Shown one piece after another: positions 17,183 to 19,512 of a stretch of DNA of 19,512 bases. The stretch covers positions 1-19,512 of the forward strand of contig CAAHET010000132.1 of assembly GCA_900772565.1 (NCBI GenBank). The letters run 5' to 3'. The notes below the pieces were generated by a model. It saw nothing but the letters and a program-made list of their open reading frames with translations. It was not told the origin of the DNA and searched no databases. Position 1 is the first letter of the stretch. The number at the start of each line of letters is the position of its first letter. Made by a program: the position numbers and the translations under genes. This DNA is from an uncultured Faecalibacterium sp. GTDB lineage: Bacteria > Bacillota > Clostridia > Oscillospirales > Ruminococcaceae.

Positions 17183-18310
17183 TTACCGCAGCACATACCG
17201 CTGCCCCGGCTGCTTGTACACCCGGCCGGTGAGTTCCAGCTTCATCAGGGTGCCCAGCAGCGCGGACATGGGCAGGCCGGTGCTCACGCACAGTTCCTCG
17301 ATGCCCACGGGTTTTGGCCCGATACACGCCAGCACCCGGCGTTCGGTGTCGCTCAGGGGTGCAGGCTGCTTTGCGGCCGCCGGTGCTGCCTGCCGGGTAT
17401 GCAAGCCCAGCGCCGCCAGCAGGTCGGCTGCGCCCGCCACGGCCCGGGCGCGTCCGTCCCGCAGCAGACCATTCGTGCCTGCCGAATTGGGGGAGTAGAT
17501 ACTCCCCGGCACAGCGTACACCGGCTTGCCGTAGCGCTCGGCATGGGCAACGGTGGACATGGTGCCGCTTTTTTCCCGTGCTTCCACCACCAGTACGGCA
17601 GAGGAAAGCGCTGCGATAAGCCGGTTGCGCTGCAAAAAGCAGGTAGGACCAATATATTCACTGTACGGCGGGTACTCGCTGATGACGCAGCCCTTGTGCT
17701 CGATCTTCTGCCGCAGAGCGGCATTGGCTGCCGGGTAGGTGCGGTCGATGGGTACGCCCATCACTGCAATGGTGGGGCAGTCGTTTTTCACTGCCGCCCG
17801 GTGTCCGGCGCTGTCCAGCCCATCGGCCAGACCGCTGACGATAATGGCTCCGTTTTTTGCCAGTTCCCCGCCGATATCCGCCGCCGCGTTCAGGCCGTAT
17901 TCCGTGGGCTTGCGGCTGCCCACGATGCCCACCGCCCCGGGCTCGTTGAGCCAGCGGGGGTCGCCGGTGCAGTAGAGCACCAGCGGCATATCCGGAATGC
18001 GGGAAAAGGCCAGCGGGTAATCCGGGTCGTCAAAGGGCAGGATGCGCACCCGCAGGGCATCGCACTGCATCACCAGTGTGTGGCAGCTTTCCGCATCCAG
18101 CTGCGCTGCCCGCTTAAAGGCTGCGTCCCCTGCCGCCTGCCGGAATTCCTCGGTCTCCCGCGCTTCCCATGCCTCCTGTGCACCGCCAAAGGCGTCCAGC
18201 ACCTTTCCGGCGTGGAGGCTGGCGGGCCCCAGCACCTGCGACAGCCACAGCCAGCACAGCAGCGGGTCAGGTGCAGGCTCCGGCGGGAACAGGCTGGTCT
18301 GCCCGGTCAC
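17183..18310 (-). CDS. dprA: DNA processing protein DprA
   Basis: DprA binds incoming single-stranded DNA during natural transformation and loads RecA on it. From the start chosen it has 375 residues. After a helical N-terminal part, the Rossmann core carries GSRKPT (131-136), SGLADGLDSAGHRAA (159-173), FLQRNRLIAALS (225-236), EKSGTMSTVAHA (246-257) and GTNGLL (278-283). A winged-helix DprA domain ends the protein (about 319-375). The frame is open to a GTG at 18334, but GGGAGGAG (18316-18323) sits ideally before the GTG at 18310, which overlaps the preceding gene's stop as GTGA. Presence of dprA alone does not prove competence. Confidence 0.96.
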   Translation of the reverse strand: MTGQTSLFPPEPAPDPLLCWLWLSQVLGPASLHAGKVLDAFGGAQEAWEARETEEFRQAAGDAAFKRAAQLDAESCHTLVMQCDALRVRILPFDDPDYPLAFSRIPDMPLVLYCTGDPRWLNEPGAVGIVGSRKPTEYGLNAAADIGGELAKNGAIIVSGLADGLDSAGHRAAVKNDCPTIAVMGVPIDRTYPAANAALRQKIEHKGCVISEYPPYSEYIGPTCFLQRNRLIAALSSAVLVVEAREKSGTMSTVAHAERYGKPVYAVPGSIYSPNSAGTNGLLRDGRARAVAGAADLLAALGLHTRQAAPAAAKQPAPLSDTERRVLACIGPKPVGIEELCVSTGLPMSALLGTLMKLELTGRVYKQPGQRYVLR

Positions 18311-19089
18311 AGGCTCTCCTCCCGGAAATGCCACAGCAGGATGCTGCCCGCGATGCCGGCGTTCAGGCTTTCTACCCGGTCGGTCATTGGGATGCGCACC
18401 GTGCTGTTGCAGGCGGCGATGGTCTCGTCGGTCAAGCCCTGTCCCTCGCTGCCAATGACCACGCAGACGCCGCCGGGATACCCGGCCTTTGCCGCGCTGA
18501 GCGGCTGGGACTGGTACAGCGCCGCCGCAAGGCAGGTGATGCCTTTTTCCCGCAGCAGGGCAATGGCCTGCGGCATGGCACCGGTCTCGATGACCGGGAT
18601 GCGCACCGCCGCGCCCATGGAAGCGCGCAGGGTCTTGGGGGCGTAGACGCTGGCGCAGCCCTCGCTGAGGATGACGCCGTCAAAACCAAAAGCCGCCGCG
18701 CTGCGCAGCAAGGTGCCCACGTTGCCGGGGTCCTGCACCCGCTCCAGCGCCAGATACCGCCCGCCGGGGCGCACCTCCTCCAGCGTATGCACCGGGGTGC
18801 GGAACACCCCGAACACCCCCTGATGGGTGCCCACGTCTGCCAGCTTGTCCGCCACATGATCCTCTACCAGATAGTGCTCGCCCGGCAAAGCGGCAAGCTC
18901 CGGGCATTTTTCCAGCGCATTTTCGGTATAAAACAGGGTCTCCAGCTCTGCGCCCCGGGCAAGCTCCGGGCACAGCTTGCGCCCTTCAGCCAGAAAGCGC
19001 CCCTCGGTGCGGCGAAATGCTGCACCGGAAGCAAGGCGGCAGGCGTATTTTACTTTTGCGTTTTCCCGGCTGGTAATCTTTTCGTCCAT
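18307..19089 (-). CDS. SpoU/TrmH-family RNA 2'-O-ribose methyltransferase
   Basis: SPOUT methyltransferases of this group put a methyl group from S-adenosylmethionine on the ribose 2'-OH of rRNA or tRNA. The protein has 260 residues. An N-terminal substrate-binding domain begins with ITSRENAKVK (5-14). The three SPOUT motifs follow: ALERVQDPGNVGTLLRSAAA (114-133), VVIGSEGQGLT (210-220) and VRIPMTDRVESLNAGIAGSI (231-250), the last forming the knot. GGGAGGG lies before the ATG. It is coupled to dprA by the GTGA overlap. Its position next to rplT recalls the Bacillus ysgA region, but the exact RNA target cannot be told from the sequence, so I give no symbol. Confidence 0.95.
   Translation of the reverse strand: MDEKITSRENAKVKYACRLASGAAFRRTEGRFLAEGRKLCPELARGAELETLFYTENALEKCPELAALPGEHYLVEDHVADKLADVGTHQGVFGVFRTPVHTLEEVRPGGRYLALERVQDPGNVGTLLRSAAAFGFDGVILSEGCASVYAPKTLRASMGAAVRIPVIETGAMPQAIALLREKGITCLAAALYQSQPLSAAKAGYPGGVCVVIGSEGQGLTDETIAACNSTVRIPMTDRVESLNAGIAGSILLWHFREESL
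18316..18323 (-). promoter_or_regulatory. Ribosome binding site that fixes the dprA start
   Basis: GGGAGGAG on the minus strand lies 5 bases before the GTG at 18308-18310 and inside the end of the methyltransferase gene. It is downstream of the other possible GTG at 18334, so it can only serve the later start. Confidence 0.85.
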
Positions 19090-19137
19090 GAGTCCCTCCC
19101 GAACAGGTGTGTATGCATTCTGCTATGGATACAATAG

Positions 19138-19183
19138 AAAAAGGGCAGCGTCTGCCGCAGATTTCTGCGGCAGGGCGCTGCCC
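19138..19183 (-). terminator. Strong intrinsic terminator (second of two) after rplT
   Basis: On the minus strand an 8-base-pair outer stem (19143-19150 with 19076+100 to 19183) and a 9-10-base-pair inner stem (19152-19161 with 19164-19173) are stacked with a small internal loop, followed directly by TTTTT (19138-19142). The outer right arm is 19176-19183. This is a textbook Rho-independent terminator and should isolate the ribosomal protein operon from the methyltransferase gene. Confidence 0.88.
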
Positions 19184-19221
19184 CGTTGCCTTGTTTCCCT
19201 GGCCGCAAAAAATGCCCGGAT

Positions 19222-19255
19222 ACAAAACGGACGCCCGCGTATACGCGCGGGCGTC
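19222..19255 (-). terminator. First intrinsic terminator after rplT
   Basis: A perfect 10-base-pair GC-rich stem (19230-19239 with 19246-19255, 6-base loop) begins 17 bases after the rplT stop codon and is followed on the minus strand by CGTTTTGT. The T run is short and offset by two bases, so termination may be partial, which could explain the second terminator downstream. Confidence 0.65.
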
Positions 19256-19272
19256 ACGATGCAAGGTCTTTA

Positions 19273-19512
19273 TCAGGCGTTCTTCACGGTCTCGACCAGA
19301 GCGGCAAAGCTCTGAGGATCGTTGATGGCCATCTCGGACAGCATCTTGCGGTTCAGCTCGATGCCTGCCTTCTTCAGGCCAGCCATAAAGGTGGAGTAGT
19401 TCATGCCCAGAGGACGAACTGCGTTGTTGATACGGCAGATCCACAGGTTGCGGAACTGACGCTTCTTCATGCGGCGGCCAGCCAGAGCGTAGTTGCCGCT
19501 CTTCATGACCTG
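19273..19512 (-). CDS. rplT: 50S ribosomal protein L20, C-terminal part (cut by the window edge)
   Basis: L20 binds 23S rRNA early in 50S assembly. Only the last 79 residues are in the window; the family has about 117, so roughly 38 N-terminal residues lie to the right. The visible part is highly conserved: SGNYALAGRRMKKRQFRNLW, then the INNAVRPLGMNYSTFM segment and the ELNRKMLSEMAINDPQSFAALV tail. The frame is open through the last base. By family custom infC and rpmI lie upstream, outside the window, and L20 often represses this operon. Two terminators follow the stop codon. Confidence 0.97.
   Translation of the reverse strand, partial: QVMKSGNYALAGRRMKKRQFRNLWICRINNAVRPLGMNYSTFMAGLKKAGIELNRKMLSEMAINDPQSFAALVETVKNA

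Noticed and set aside
17183..18310. dprA as part of a mobile element or defence island.
   Set aside because: DprA is a normal chromosomal gene, coupled to an RNA methyltransferase and next to topA as in many Firmicutes. No integrase, transposase, toxin or nuclease gene is near it.

Overview
The window carries housekeeping genes of a GC-rich, low-redundancy Firmicute, and every gene is on the minus strand, so transcription runs from right (19512) to left (1). Protein content and gene order (TrmFO instead of TrmA, RsfS/YqeK/NadD/YhbY cluster, smc-ftsY, strong AGGAG ribosome binding sites) point to a clostridial gut bacterium. The GC-rich codon use and the style of the intergenic repeats suggest Ruminococcaceae/Oscillospiraceae, with Faecalibacterium as my best guess. 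That genus call is inference and was not checked by any search.

Layout in the direction of transcription: the 3' end of rplT (ribosomal protein L20) ends in two tandem hairpin terminators. An rRNA/tRNA 2'-O-methyltransferase gene of the SpoU/TrmH family follows and overlaps dprA by 4 bases (GTGA). A 113-base gap with an extended -10 promoter precedes a long tightly packed run: topA, trmFO, plsX, rnc, smc, ftsY, rdgB. A 229-base repeat-like segment then separates rdgB from yhbY, nadD and yqeK. A very good sigma-A-type promoter starts the next unit: an LCP cell-wall ligase gene, rsfS and leuS. A palindromic intergenic element sits between rsfS and leuS. Left of leuS, at the window edge, a near-consensus promoter with an A/T-rich upstream tract fires out of the window toward an unseen gene.

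Together the genes cover DNA topology and chromosome organisation (topA, smc), RNA processing and modification (rnc, trmFO, trmH-like), ribosome assembly and silencing (yhbY, rsfS, rplT), protein targeting (ftsY), phospholipid start (plsX), nucleotide hygiene and NAD synthesis (rdgB, nadD, yqeK), envelope polymer attachment (LCP), DNA uptake/recombination (dprA) and leucyl-tRNA charging (leuS). I see no phage, transposase, CRISPR, tRNA, rRNA or defence system. No stretch over 300 bases lacks a gene; the longest gaps (1-218, 2769-2966, 6448-6676, 19090-19272) are described as features. I did not find a convincing new biological system; the most unusual material is the 6475-6680 repeat-like element and the 2845-2926 palindromic element.
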